This document shows positions 26,582-35,848 of a stretch of 64,000 nt of DNA, one piece after another. Source of the stretch: an uncultured Eubacteriales bacterium (GTDB lineage: Bacteria > Bacillota > Clostridia > Oscillospirales > Oscillospiraceae); contig ONIN01000011.1 in assembly GCA_900317905.1 (NCBI GenBank), positions 85,399 through 149,398 of the forward strand, in the 5' to 3' direction. Position 1 is the first letter of the stretch, and each line of letters begins with the position of its first letter. Both the position numbers and the translations under genes were made by a program. The notes below the pieces were generated by a model that was not told where the DNA came from, ran no database searches, and worked only from the letters and a program-made list of their open reading frames with translations.

Positions 26582-26812
26582 TGTAGGGGAGAGAAAGAAA
26601 GGATCGTTTATCTGTCTGCGAGCGTGGAACGTGAAGAGTGGAGAGTGGAGATAAGGAAGATTGAAAAAGAAGTGTTATCAATCATCACGAAGTGATTCCA
26701 TAATTACACTCTTCACTCTCAACTCTTCACTCTCATAACGCTAAACTCCAATTTACCGCTGAAATGTGAAAACCCACTTAAACTCCACACTCCACACTCC
26801 ACACTTTAACAA
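26582..26812. repeat. Low-complexity heptamer repeat block
   Basis: Gene-free. GTGAAGAGTGGAGAGTGGAG (about 26631-26650) faces the inverted CTTCACTCTCAACTCTTCAC (about 26711-26730). Further on ACTCCAC is repeated in tandem (about 26780-26804). The word AAACTCC plus ACACTCCAC also occurs at 30785-30800, so this is a dispersed minisatellite-like element. Confidence 0.65.
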
Positions 26813-26820
26813 TTTGTCTC

Positions 26821-26870
26821 TGGACAAATCCGCCGTTGGCCGTTATACTCTTAACCATGGCAACGGCCAA
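26821..26870 (+). promoter_or_regulatory. Promoter and flanking inverted repeat of the PAP2 gene
   Basis: TGGACA (26821-26826), 17 bases, TATACT (26844-26849). TTGGCCGTT (26835-26843) and AACGGCCAA (26862-26870) form a perfect 9-base inverted repeat straddling the -10, a likely operator. Confidence 0.55.
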
Positions 26871-26885
26871 TGGAAAGGAGAACCT

Positions 26886-27539
26886 ATGAAAAAGAATAGT
26901 TTCACAGCCGCCGGGGTGTTCGGCGTGCTGTTTCTGCTGCTGATCGTTCTGGTGAAAACCGTGGACGTGGCCCAGATCGGCCCGGCGGGCACCAGCATCG
27001 GACTGTCGAGCCTCAACGGCGGCTTCCACGACGCGGTGGGTGTCCACATGTTCTGGTATAAGCTCACCGAGGGGCTGGGCGTCCTGGCCATCCTGGTGGC
27101 GGCGCTCTTCGCTTTTGTGGGACTCATGCAGCTGATCAAGCGGAAAAGCCTCCTGAAGGTGGACAAAAACATCATGGTGCTTGGCTGCCTTTACATCTGC
27201 GTGGTGGCCTTCTACGTGATCTTTGAAGTCATCATCGTGAACTACCGGCCCATCATCATGCCGGGGGAGACCGTTCCCGAAGCGTCCTTCCCCTCCAGCC
27301 ACACCATGCTGATCTGCACGATCATGGGCAGCGCCATGATGCAGATCAAGGAGTATGGACACACCGTAAAGACCGGCCAGATCCTGAAGCTGGTCTGCTG
27401 GGTGATCCTGATCGTCACCGTGGTCGGCCGTCTGATCTGCGGCGTCCACTGGTTCACCGACATCCTCGGCGGCCTGCTTTTGAGCGCGGCGCTGCTGCTG
27501 CTGTACAAAGGCGCCATGGAAAAGATCAACAACGCCTGA
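26886..27539 (+). CDS. PAP2 family phosphatase
   Basis: A 217-residue membrane protein with about six helices. It has the PAP2 motifs PSSHT (second motif) and VGRLICGVHWFTD (third motif, with the catalytic His). The first motif reads VNYRP and lacks the usual upstream Lys. Relatives dephosphorylate undecaprenyl pyrophosphate, phosphatidic acid or phosphatidylglycerophosphate at the membrane face. AAAGGAGAA precedes the ATG. Monocistronic, closed by a strong terminator. Confidence 0.9.
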   Translation: MKKNSFTAAGVFGVLFLLLIVLVKTVDVAQIGPAGTSIGLSSLNGGFHDAVGVHMFWYKLTEGLGVLAILVAALFAFVGLMQLIKRKSLLKVDKNIMVLGCLYICVVAFYVIFEVIIVNYRPIIMPGETVPEASFPSSHTMLICTIMGSAMMQIKEYGHTVKTGQILKLVCWVILIVTVVGRLICGVHWFTDILGGLLLSAALLLLYKGAMEKINNA

Positions 27540-27540
27540 A

Positions 27541-27575
27541 AAAATCCCGGGATTCCGAAGGATCCCGGGTTTTTG
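27541..27575 (+). terminator. Terminator after the PAP2 gene
   Basis: AAAATCCCGGGAT and ATCCCGGGTTTTT form a long stem with a short loop; it is nearly symmetrical, so it can also serve the convergent symporter gene. Confidence 0.88.
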
Positions 27576-27590
27576 TATGTGTTGATTTGA

Positions 27591-28925
27591 TTACTTCCAG
27601 CCGAAGGTGACCAGGCCGTAGATATACAGGGCCAGGATGCAGATGGGGACGAAGTACTGGAAGATGGGCTTCATCCAGCTCTTGACCTTCAGACCGCTGC
27701 CGGCGTTGGCCTCGGCAACGAAGTTGTCCCAGCCCCAGCCAAGCTTGTAGCAGCAGAACAGGGAGAACATCAGAGCGCCCAGCGGCAGCAGGTTGGTGCT
27801 GACGATGAAATCCCAGAAGTCCAGCCAGGCGGTACCCTCCGCGAAGGGCTGGAAGTGGAGCACGCTGTAGCCCAGAGCGGTGGTGAGGGCGATGAGGAAG
27901 ATGCCAACGCCGCAGACGACGCAGCCCTTCGGGCGGCTCCAGCCGGTCATCTCACGGACGCAGGCGAGGATGTTCTCAAACACGGCAAGCTCCGTGGAGA
28001 AGGCCGCGAACACCATGAACAGGAAGAACAGGGTGCCCCAGATGCGGCCGCCGGCCATGTTGTTGAAGACGGTGGCCATGGTGTTGAACAGCAGGGCGGG
28101 GCCGGCGTTCACCTCGACGCCGTAGGTGAAGCAGGCGGGGAAGATGATCAGGCCCGCCATGATGGCGACGAAGGTATCCAGCAGGATGACGTTCAGGCTC
28201 TCACCCAGCAGGGTGCGCTCCTTGCCGATGTAGCTGCCGAAGATCGCCATGGAGCCGATGCCGAGGCTCAAGGTAAAGAACGCCTGGTTCATGGCGCCTA
28301 CGATGACGTTGCCGTTGATTTTGCTGAAGTCCGGCACCAGATAGAAGGCGAGACCCTCCTTGGCGCCGCTCATGGTGAAGCTGTGGATCGCGAGGACGAT
28401 CATCAGCACGAACAGGCCGATCATCAGATACTTGGTCACGCGCTCCAGGCCGCCCTGCAGGTTGAAGCTCAGAACGGCGAAGCCCAGAACCACCGCGACC
28501 AGCAGGTAGATCACGTTGACGCCGGGGTTCGTGATCATCTCCACGAAGCCCAGGTTTGCGGACTGGCCCAGCAGGAACTTCACGAAGTAGTACATCATCC
28601 AGCCGGTGACGACGGTGTAGAACGCCATCAGGGCGATGTTGCCCAGCAGCGCCAGATAGCCGTGGAGGTGCCACTTCTGGCCGGGTTTCTCCAGCTTCTG
28701 ATACATGCGGACGGGGCTGGCCTGAGAGGCACGGCCCATGGCAAACTCCATGGTCATGGCGGGAAGGCCCAGCAGCAGCAGACACAGGATGTACACCAGC
28801 ACAAAGCCGCCGCCGCCGTACTGACCCGTCATCCACGGGAATTTCCAGACGTTGCCGCATCCAATGGCACAGCCGGCGCTTACCAGCAGGAAGCCGAGGC
28901 GGGATTGAAAGTTTTCACGTTTCAT
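27591..28925 (-). CDS. Sodium:neurotransmitter symporter (NSS) family transporter
   Basis: A 444-residue NSS (LeuT-fold) transporter of the eleven-helix bacterial type. Helix 1 carries SAGCAIGCGNVWKFPW at about 17-32, with the unwound GNVWKFP sodium and substrate site. GGAGAGA precedes the ATG on the minus strand. Unlike the NSS gene at 3541 its C-terminus is intact. It is divergent from the CoA-transferase gene, sharing a 187-base AT-rich spacer. Probably takes up an amino acid with sodium. Confidence 0.93.
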   Translation of the reverse strand: MKRENFQSRLGFLLVSAGCAIGCGNVWKFPWMTGQYGGGGFVLVYILCLLLLGLPAMTMEFAMGRASQASPVRMYQKLEKPGQKWHLHGYLALLGNIALMAFYTVVTGWMMYYFVKFLLGQSANLGFVEMITNPGVNVIYLLVAVVLGFAVLSFNLQGGLERVTKYLMIGLFVLMIVLAIHSFTMSGAKEGLAFYLVPDFSKINGNVIVGAMNQAFFTLSLGIGSMAIFGSYIGKERTLLGESLNVILLDTFVAIMAGLIIFPACFTYGVEVNAGPALLFNTMATVFNNMAGGRIWGTLFFLFMVFAAFSTELAVFENILACVREMTGWSRPKGCVVCGVGIFLIALTTALGYSVLHFQPFAEGTAWLDFWDFIVSTNLLPLGALMFSLFCCYKLGWGWDNFVAEANAGSGLKVKSWMKPIFQYFVPICILALYIYGLVTFGWK

Positions 28926-29033
28926 GGTCTCTCTCCATTCATAAAATGTTCATATATCATATCATGAAATTTATTAATATGCAACCTTTTTTAAACAGAA
29001 TGTGCCGTAAAATAGAAAATAATTCATCAGGGA

Positions 29034-29062
29034 TTGCATTTAGTCCCGGAAATTTGTATAAT
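29034..29062 (+). promoter_or_regulatory. Sigma-A promoter for the CoA-transferase gene
   Basis: TTGCAT (29034-29039), 17 bases, perfect TATAAT (29057-29062). Confidence 0.75.
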
Positions 29063-29112
29063 CAATACAGCTAACCAGGTTCGATTTGATCGAAAACAAA
29101 GGAGATAACATT

Positions 29113-30420
29113 ATGGCAGACTACAAAGCAATTTATCAGCAGAAGCTGAAGACCGCCGCTCAGGTGGCCGAGATGGTGGAGTCCGGCTGGGTCTTCGGCA
29201 TGGACGCCGCCCCCACCCAGGCCGACGGCATCATGAACGCCATCGCCGAGCACGTCCGCAACAGCGACGTCAAGGGTCTGAAGGTGCACCTCATGTTGGA
29301 CGGCTATCCCTTCCCGTTCCTGGCGGATGACTCCCTGGACGGCAAGATGAACGGCGTGTCCTGGTTCTCCGGCGGCGGCCTGCGCAAGGCGGTCAACGGC
29401 GGCTACGCGGATCTGATCCCCGGCTACTATCGGGATTTCCCCGGCGTGATCCGGAGAATGTACGAGTATGACGCCTACGTGGTCAGCGTCTCTCCTATGG
29501 ACAGCCACGGCTACTTCAGCCTGGCCACCTCCACCAGCTACTCCCAGGCCATGATCGACAAGGCCAAGCGGATCTTCGTCGAGGTCAACGAGAAGCAGCC
29601 CCGCTGCCTCTGCGGCACCCAGCTGCACGTGTCCGAAGTCACGGCCATCGTGGAGAACACCCACGACATGCCGGTGCTGCCGCCCACGAAGATCGACGAG
29701 ACCAGCAAGATCATCGGCGGCTACATCGCCGAGCAGATCCCCAACGGCGCCTGCATCCAGTTGGGCATCGGCGCCATCCCGGACGCGGTGGGCGCGGCTC
29801 TGATGACCAAGAAGGATCTGGGCATCCACACTGAGATGTTCACCACCTCCATGGTGGATCTTCTGGAGAGCGGCGCAGCCAACAACTCCAAAAAGCAGAT
29901 CCACAGGGGCAAGACCGTCACCACCTTCGCCTTCGGCAGCCAGCGGATCTATGACTTCATCAACGACAACCCCTGCTTCGAGATCCTGCCGGTGGACTAC
30001 GTGAACGATCCCGACGTTATCTGCCAGAACGACAACTTCATCAGCATCAACGCTGCTCTGGAGGTGGACCTCTTCGGCCAGGTCTGCGCCGAGAGCGTGG
30101 GCACCAAGCACATGTCCGGCTCCGGCGGCCAGGTGGACTACGTCCGCGGCGCCTGCCAGTCCAAGGGCGGCAAGAGCTTCATCGCCTTTACCTCCACCGC
30201 CAAGGGCGGCACCATCAGCAAGATCAAGAACATCCTCACCCCCGGTGCCATCGTCACCACCAGCAAGAACGATGTGGACTACATCGTCACCGAGTACGGC
30301 ATCGCCCATCTGAGAGGCGAGACCCTCTCCAGCCGGGCCAAGCAGCTGATCGCCATTGCCCACCCGGACTTCCGCGACGAGCTGACCTTCGACGCCAAGA
30401 AGCGCGGCATCATCATCTGA
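29113..30420 (+). CDS. Acetyl-CoA hydrolase/transferase family CoA-transferase (butyryl-/4-hydroxybutyryl-CoA type)
   Basis: A 435-residue cytosolic enzyme of the acetyl-CoA hydrolase/transferase family, which includes butyryl-CoA:acetate, 4-hydroxybutyrate and propionate CoA-transferases. N- and C-terminal AcCoA-transferase domains are both present, with GIGAIPDAV near 215-225 and EVDLFGQVCAES near 317-328, the latter in the region of the catalytic Glu. Such an enzyme would release short-chain acids and save the CoA bond energy as acetyl-CoA. GGAGA precedes the ATG at 29113; the longer frame starts in the leader. It is a single-gene unit, and which acyl group it prefers cannot be told from sequence alone. 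Confidence 0.85.
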   Translation: MADYKAIYQQKLKTAAQVAEMVESGWVFGMDAAPTQADGIMNAIAEHVRNSDVKGLKVHLMLDGYPFPFLADDSLDGKMNGVSWFSGGGLRKAVNGGYADLIPGYYRDFPGVIRRMYEYDAYVVSVSPMDSHGYFSLATSTSYSQAMIDKAKRIFVEVNEKQPRCLCGTQLHVSEVTAIVENTHDMPVLPPTKIDETSKIIGGYIAEQIPNGACIQLGIGAIPDAVGAALMTKKDLGIHTEMFTTSMVDLLESGAANNSKKQIHRGKTVTTFAFGSQRIYDFINDNPCFEILPVDYVNDPDVICQNDNFISINAALEVDLFGQVCAESVGTKHMSGSGGQVDYVRGACQSKGGKSFIAFTSTAKGGTISKIKNILTPGAIVTTSKNDVDYIVTEYGIAHLRGETLSSRAKQLIAIAHPDFRDELTFDAKKRGIII

Positions 30421-30433
30421 TCCAATCGCATCC

Positions 30434-30464
30434 AACCGGCGCGCCCCAGCGCGCCGGTTTTTCG
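30434..30464 (+). terminator. Terminator after the CoA-transferase gene
   Basis: AACCGGCGCGC, CCCA loop, GCGCGCCGGTT, then TTTT. Confidence 0.92.
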
Positions 30465-30819
30465 TCAGAAGCGCTTTCAGCAAATTGGAGTTTGTAGGGC
30501 AGTTAGATTTTGCAACAGACCGAAATAGAATCGGCTCCCTTGTGTAAAGGGAGCTGGCGCGGAGCGACTGAGGGATTGCTTCTGTGCAGTGGGAGAATCG
30601 CCAATGTATGTGGCTCCACCGGAGTATTTCCAACACTGGAGCAGCCGATGACGCTACGTAAGAAAATCTGTACAGCCAAACGATCCCTCAGCCTTCGGCA
30701 GCTCCCTTTGCGCAAGGGAGCCATGTCCTATCCATCGTCTCACCAAATTTGACATCCCGATAAACTAGAATTTGAAGACACTTTAAACTCCACACTCCAC
30801 GCTCATCAGGAGGAAACCC
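30465..30819. other. Gene-free stretch holding a MITE-like element
   Basis: No gene. It contains the inverted-repeat element at 30533-30722 (annotated separately), preceded by AAATTGGAGTTT and followed by ACATCCCGATAAACT, GAATTTGAA and AAACTCCACACTCCAC. The last words recur at 35770-35800 and 26741-26804. Confidence 0.6.
30533..30722. mobile_element. MITE-like element with 40-odd-base terminal inverted repeats
   Basis: The left arm (30533-30576) begins GGCTCCCTTGTGTAAAGGG and ends GACTGAGGGAT. The right arm (30680-30722) is its imperfect inverse, GATCCCTCAG to AAGGGAGCC. Each arm is itself a small hairpin, and about 100 bases lie between. There is no transposase, so if mobile it would be non-autonomous. 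Confidence 0.65.
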
Positions 30820-32079
30820 ATGTACCGACCTTTGGCAGACGAGCTGCGCCCCACGTCTTTGGAGGACGTGGTGGGGCAGAAGCACATCCTGGGCGCTGAC
30901 GGCATGCTGCGGCGAATCGTCCAGTCCGGTCAGATCCCGAATATGGTGTTCTACGGCCCCTCCGGCACCGGCAAGACCACCGTGGCCAGCATCATCGCCG
31001 CGCGCACCAACCGCACCCTGCGGCGCTTAAACGCCACCACCGCGGGCATTTCGGACATCCGCGCCATCATCGCGGAGCTGGATACCATGCTGACCCCCGG
31101 CGGCGTGCTGCTGTATCTGGACGAGATCCAGTACTTCAACAAAAAGCAGCAGCAGTCCCTGCTGGAGTTCATGGAGGACGGCCGGATCACGCTGATCGCC
31201 TCCACCACGGAGAACCCGTTTTTCTACATCTACAACGCCGTGCTCAGCCGTTCCACGGTCTTTGAGTTCAAGCCCGTGCCTGCCGCCGAGGCGGCGAGAG
31301 CCGTGAAGCGGGCCGTCCGGCTCCTGGCCGAGCGGGAGGGGGTCACCGCGGACACCGAACCGGGCACCGAGGAGTACATCGCCTCCGTCTGCGGCGGGGA
31401 CGTGCGGAAAGCCCTGAACGCCGTGGAGCTGCTGTTCTCGGCGGCAAAGCGGGATGGAGAGACCGTCTTTCTCACCCGTGACGACGCGAAAGCCATCACC
31501 CAGAGAAGCGCCATGCGCTATGACCGGGAGGGGGATGACCACTTTGATGTGGTTTCGGCGCTGATGAAATCCCTGCGCGGCTCCGACCCGGACGCGGCGC
31601 TGCACTATCTGGCCAGACTTCTGGAGGCGGGAGACCTCACGGGCGCCTGCCGCCGGATCCTCTGTTCCGCCAGCGAGGACATCGGCCTTGCCTATCCTCA
31701 GGCGGTGGGCATGGTGAAATCCTGTGTGGACAGCGCCCTGCAGCTGGGACTTCCGGAGGCGCGGCTGCCGCTGGCCCAGGCCTGCATCCTTCTGGCCACG
31801 GCGCCGAAGTCCAACAGCGTGGTCATGGCCATCGACGCCGCCATCTCCGACGTGCGGAAGGGGAAGGCCGGCCCCATCCCCAGAGAGCTCCAGAATGTCC
31901 ACGCAGACGGCACCGGCTTCGAGCGGGAGCAGGGCTACCTGTACCCCCACAACTACGACCATCACTGGGTCAAGCAGCAGTACCTGCCGGACGAGCTGGC
32001 GGGCGTCCATTACTACGAGTACGGCGACAACAAGAACGAACAGGCCGCCAAGGCCTATTGGGACAAGATCAAGGAGTGA
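30820..32079 (+). CDS. rarA: Replication-associated recombination protein A (RarA/MgsA)
   Basis: A 419-residue AAA+ ATPase of the RarA/MgsA/WRNIP1 family, which acts at stalled replication forks. Walker A GPSGTGKT is at about 46-53, Walker B LLYLDEIQ near 96-103, sensor region STTENPFF near 128, and the C-terminal tetramerisation domain ends in the conserved HNYDHHWVKQQYLP. AGGAGG precedes the ATG. DUF951 follows after 4 bases. Confidence 0.96.
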   Translation: MYRPLADELRPTSLEDVVGQKHILGADGMLRRIVQSGQIPNMVFYGPSGTGKTTVASIIAARTNRTLRRLNATTAGISDIRAIIAELDTMLTPGGVLLYLDEIQYFNKKQQQSLLEFMEDGRITLIASTTENPFFYIYNAVLSRSTVFEFKPVPAAEAARAVKRAVRLLAEREGVTADTEPGTEEYIASVCGGDVRKALNAVELLFSAAKRDGETVFLTRDDAKAITQRSAMRYDREGDDHFDVVSALMKSLRGSDPDAALHYLARLLEAGDLTGACRRILCSASEDIGLAYPQAVGMVKSCVDSALQLGLPEARLPLAQACILLATAPKSNSVVMAIDAAISDVRKGKAGPIPRELQNVHADGTGFEREQGYLYPHNYDHHWVKQQYLPDELAGVHYYEYGDNKNEQAAKAYWDKIKE

Positions 32080-32083
32080 GAAC

Positions 32084-32275
32084 ATGGACATTCAGGTCGG
32101 CGACATTCTCACCATGAAAAAGGCCCACCCCTGCGGTGAAAAACGCTGGCAGGTTCTGCGCACCGGAGCGGACTTCCGGCTCAAGTGTCTGGGCTGCGGC
32201 CACGAGGTCATGGGAGCCAGATCCAAGTTCGAAAAGAACGTCCGCGCCATCGACCAAGCTGGCAGAATGCTGTAA
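32084..32275 (+). CDS. DUF951 domain protein
   Basis: A 63-residue small basic protein of the DUF951 family, with the conserved VGDILTMKKAHPCGEKRW start and CLGCGHEVM. The family is common in Firmicutes and may be a nucleic-acid-binding SH3-like barrel; its function is unknown. It follows rarA by 4 bases and is likely co-transcribed. Confidence 0.92.
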   Translation: MDIQVGDILTMKKAHPCGEKRWQVLRTGADFRLKCLGCGHEVMGARSKFEKNVRAIDQAGRML

Positions 32276-32333
32276 TAATTTCGTAACATTTTGGTTGGAA
32301 TGTTGAACAATTTGAAAATTTTTAGCTTTTTAC

Positions 32334-32362
32334 TTGACAAATGTTCCAAAAAGCGTTAATCT
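32334..32362 (+). promoter_or_regulatory. Promoter for the 72-residue protein
   Basis: Perfect TTGACA (32334-32339), 17 bases, TTAATC (32357-32362) as a weak -10. Confidence 0.5.
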
Positions 32363-32423
32363 GTATACAACAGGTGCGACGCACCAAACCCCGCAAGGGA
32401 AAACTTGAAAAGGAGATTATATC

Positions 32424-32642
32424 ATGGATTTCAGAAGCACTTCGGTTAGAGATTTTATTGAAGATCTGGGCGGCAAGGACCTGATGCAGCAGTACACTCC
32501 CAACCTGCTGAAGTTCCCCCTGAAGCTGTTCTATAAGAAGACCTGCGGCGACATTTTCGATCTGTGCCTGAAAAAAGGCCACGTCACCCAGGAGGCCGCC
32601 GAGGCTCTGCAGTCTGCTTTCGAGGCCAAGTATCCTGACTAA
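32424..32642 (+). CDS. Small hypothetical protein, stand-alone
   Basis: A 72-residue soluble protein with no signal peptide or membrane segment, predicted largely helical, with Cys residues at about 39 and 46. I do not recognise a family. AAAAGGAG lies 10 bases before the ATG, a TTGACA-type promoter is about 60 bases upstream, and a strong terminator follows, so it is a real single-gene transcript and could be well expressed. No function can be proposed. Confidence 0.8.
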   Translation: MDFRSTSVRDFIEDLGGKDLMQQYTPNLLKFPLKLFYKKTCGDIFDLCLKKGHVTQEAAEALQSAFEAKYPD

Positions 32643-32688
32643 TCTTTGATCGAATTTTGATTCGAGGTTAGACCAAAGTACATACCAT

Positions 32689-32724
32689 CCACGCTCCGGA
32701 ATCTCCGGAGCGTGGTTATTTTTA
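32689..32724 (+). terminator. Terminator after the small protein gene
   Basis: CCACGCTCCGGA (32689-32700) and TCCGGAGCGTGG (32704-32715), then TTATTTTTA. Confidence 0.9.
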
Positions 32725-32727
32725 TGC

Positions 32728-32756
32728 TTGCTAATGGGGCGTTCCCATATTATAAT
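32728..32756 (+). promoter_or_regulatory. Sigma-A promoter of the fumC operon
   Basis: TTGCTA (32728-32733), 17 bases, TATAAT (32751-32756). The spacer contains ATGGG/CCCAT (32734-32738, 32744-32748), a possible short operator. Confidence 0.7.
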
Positions 32757-32794
32757 GATGGCAGCAACAGGAAAAAGCAGAAAGGATGTTTTTT

Positions 32795-34168
<1,374 letters not shown>

Positions 34169-34171
34169 ATT

Positions 34172-35059
34172 ATGAAGCAGAAAAAGCTGGGCCTCTTCTA
34201 CGGGGCATACATCCTGTCCATGCTGATCTTTGGCACCAACGGCTATCCGGTCTCGAAGATGTCGCTGGACAGCGGACAGATCGTCCTCATGCGCACGCTG
34301 ATCGGCGGCCTGCTGCTGACCTTCGTGGTGCTTTTTCTGGGCGGCTTCGACCGAAAGGCCATCCGTTCTGAATGGGTGCCGCTGCTGGTGGGCGGTGCGG
34401 CCCTGGGCCTCAACTGGGTGGCGCTGTTCACGGCCTACCGGATGCTGAACGTGAGCCTTGCGACCCTGATCTACTATGCCGGCCCCATGATCGTGCTGCT
34501 GCTGTCACCGATCCTGTTCAAGGAAAAGCTGACCGGCAGCAAGCTCATCGCCGTCGCGGTGGTGGCAGTGGGCCTGGTGTGCATCTCCGGTAGCATCGCG
34601 GCCGGCGGTCTCAGCGTTCCGGGGCTCCTGTGGGCGGTGCTGGCGGCGCTGCTGTACGCCACCCTGATCACCTTCAACAAGAAGATCGTGCGCACCAGCG
34701 GCCTTCAGACGGCAGCCATCGAGCTGGACGTGGCGCTGGTCGTGGTGCTGATCTATGTGCTGTGCACCACTGGCCTGCCGCACATCCAGAAGTCGGACGT
34801 GCCTTACGTCTTGTGGATCGGCGCCATCAACACGGGCCTTGCTTATCTCTTGTATTTCTCCGGCCTGCAGAAGCTGCCGGGGCAGTCCGTTGCCCTGATC
34901 AGCTATGTGGACCCGGTGTCGGCGCTGATCTTCTCGGCGCTGCTGCTGGGGGAGAAGATGACCGCCATCCAGCTCATCGGCGCGGTGCTGATCATCGGCG
35001 GCGCCATGCTGGGCGAGCTCTTGAAAGGAAAACGGCAGGAAGATCCTGCATCATCATGA
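34172..35059 (+). CDS. EamA/DMT family transporter
   Basis: A 295-residue protein with ten membrane helices in two EamA repeats, a drug/metabolite transporter superfamily member of the RhaT/YdcZ-like kind. Members usually export amino acids or other metabolites. There is no strong ribosome site and the start is 3 bases after fumC, so translation is probably coupled. The substrate is unknown; the fumarase neighbour might hint at an organic acid or amino acid but that is speculation. Confidence 0.88.
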   Translation: MKQKKLGLFYGAYILSMLIFGTNGYPVSKMSLDSGQIVLMRTLIGGLLLTFVVLFLGGFDRKAIRSEWVPLLVGGAALGLNWVALFTAYRMLNVSLATLIYYAGPMIVLLLSPILFKEKLTGSKLIAVAVVAVGLVCISGSIAAGGLSVPGLLWAVLAALLYATLITFNKKIVRTSGLQTAAIELDVALVVVLIYVLCTTGLPHIQKSDVPYVLWIGAINTGLAYLLYFSGLQKLPGQSVALISYVDPVSALIFSALLLGEKMTAIQLIGAVLIIGGAMLGELLKGKRQEDPASS

Positions 35060-35081
35060 TACTATGAAAGGAGACAGCAAA

Positions 35082-35450
35082 ATGAAGTTTTACAAATGCG
35101 AAAAATGCGGCAAGATGGTCGGCATCGTGAAGGGCTCTGCATGTCCCACCATGTGCTGCGGTGAAGAGATGGCGGAGCTGGTGCCCGGCACCACCGACGC
35201 CGCACAGGAGAAGCACGTCCCCGTCTATACGGTGGAGGGCAACATGGTCTGCGTCCAGGTGGGCGAGGTCGCGCACCCGATGCTGCCGGAGCACTACATC
35301 GAGTGGATCGCCCTCCAGACCAAAGAGGGCAACCAGCGCAAGGCCCTCAAGCCCGGCGACGAGCCCAAGGCCTGCTTCGCCATCACCGAGGGCGATGAGG
35401 TGGAGGCAGTCTACGCCTACTGCAATCTCCACTCCCTCTGGAGCAAATAA
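35082..35450 (+). CDS. dfx: Desulfoferrodoxin (superoxide reductase, class I)
   Basis: A 122-residue two-iron superoxide reductase that reduces superoxide to peroxide without making oxygen, an anaerobe's defence. The desulforedoxin-like N-terminal centre is ligated by Cys6, Cys9, Cys25 and Cys26. The catalytic Fe(His)4Cys centre is matched by His45, His65, His71, Cys114 and His117. All ligands are present. AAAGGAG precedes the ATG, and a terminator follows. It may be the last gene of the fumC transcript. Confidence 0.95.
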   Translation: MKFYKCEKCGKMVGIVKGSACPTMCCGEEMAELVPGTTDAAQEKHVPVYTVEGNMVCVQVGEVAHPMLPEHYIEWIALQTKEGNQRKALKPGDEPKACFAITEGDEVEAVYAYCNLHSLWSK

Positions 35451-35466
35451 GGTCAGATCCCAACCA

Positions 35467-35498
35467 AAACAGCCACCGGTTTCCCGGTGGCTGTTTTT
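35467..35498 (+). terminator. Terminator after the desulfoferrodoxin gene
   Basis: AAAACAGCCACCGG and CCGGTGGCTGTTTTT with a short T-rich loop. Confidence 0.9.
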
Positions 35499-35807
35499 AT
35501 GTTGAAAGGAAATTGGGAGTTTAACGTTGCGCTGGAAATCCCACACGGCTCCCTCGGCGAGGGAGCTGGCACGGCGGGAAATAGCCGTGACTGAGGGAGC
35601 GAGCCTTGCCGCGCAGACTGCACTGGATTCGTTTCAGCCTTTGTCCGACGTTCCCTCCCTCAGTCTCGCTGCGCTCGACAGCTCAGCGAACGCATGGCTC
35701 GACCATCCAAAACAAGTTTTGGGGTCTCCCACACCTCTCCGAGGGCGCCAAGGGGTGCACAGCAGATTTAACATCCCGATAATCTGGAATTTGAACACTT
35801 GATCAAC
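35499..35807. repeat. Gene-free stretch with a second MITE-like repeat copy
   Basis: From about 35548 the segment reads GGCTCCCTCGGCGAGGGAGC then GTGACTGAGGGAGC, and near 35659-35697 the inverse CCTCCCTCAGTCTCGCTGCG to GACAGCTC. It ends with ACATCCCGATAATCTGGAAT plus TTGAACACTT, nearly identical to the tail after the element at 30533-30722. Preceded by AAATTGGGAGTTT. No transposase or gene. Confidence 0.6.
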
Positions 35808-35834
35808 AAAGGAGCCGCTTTCGCAGCTCCTTTT
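35808..35834 (-). terminator. Terminator-like hairpin at the end of the SGNH-SLH gene
   Basis: AAAGGAGC (35808-35815) and GCTCCTTT (35826-35833). It lies just past the stop codon; the T run is short on both strands. Confidence 0.6.
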
Positions 35835-35848
35835 GGAATGGATCTGGT

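Noticed and set aside
26629-26804. CRISPR-like array
   Set aside because: Repeats are short tandem heptamers without unique spacers.
32092-32582. Minus-strand small frames around DUF951 and the 72-residue protein
   Set aside because: They cross the promoter and lack ribosome sites.
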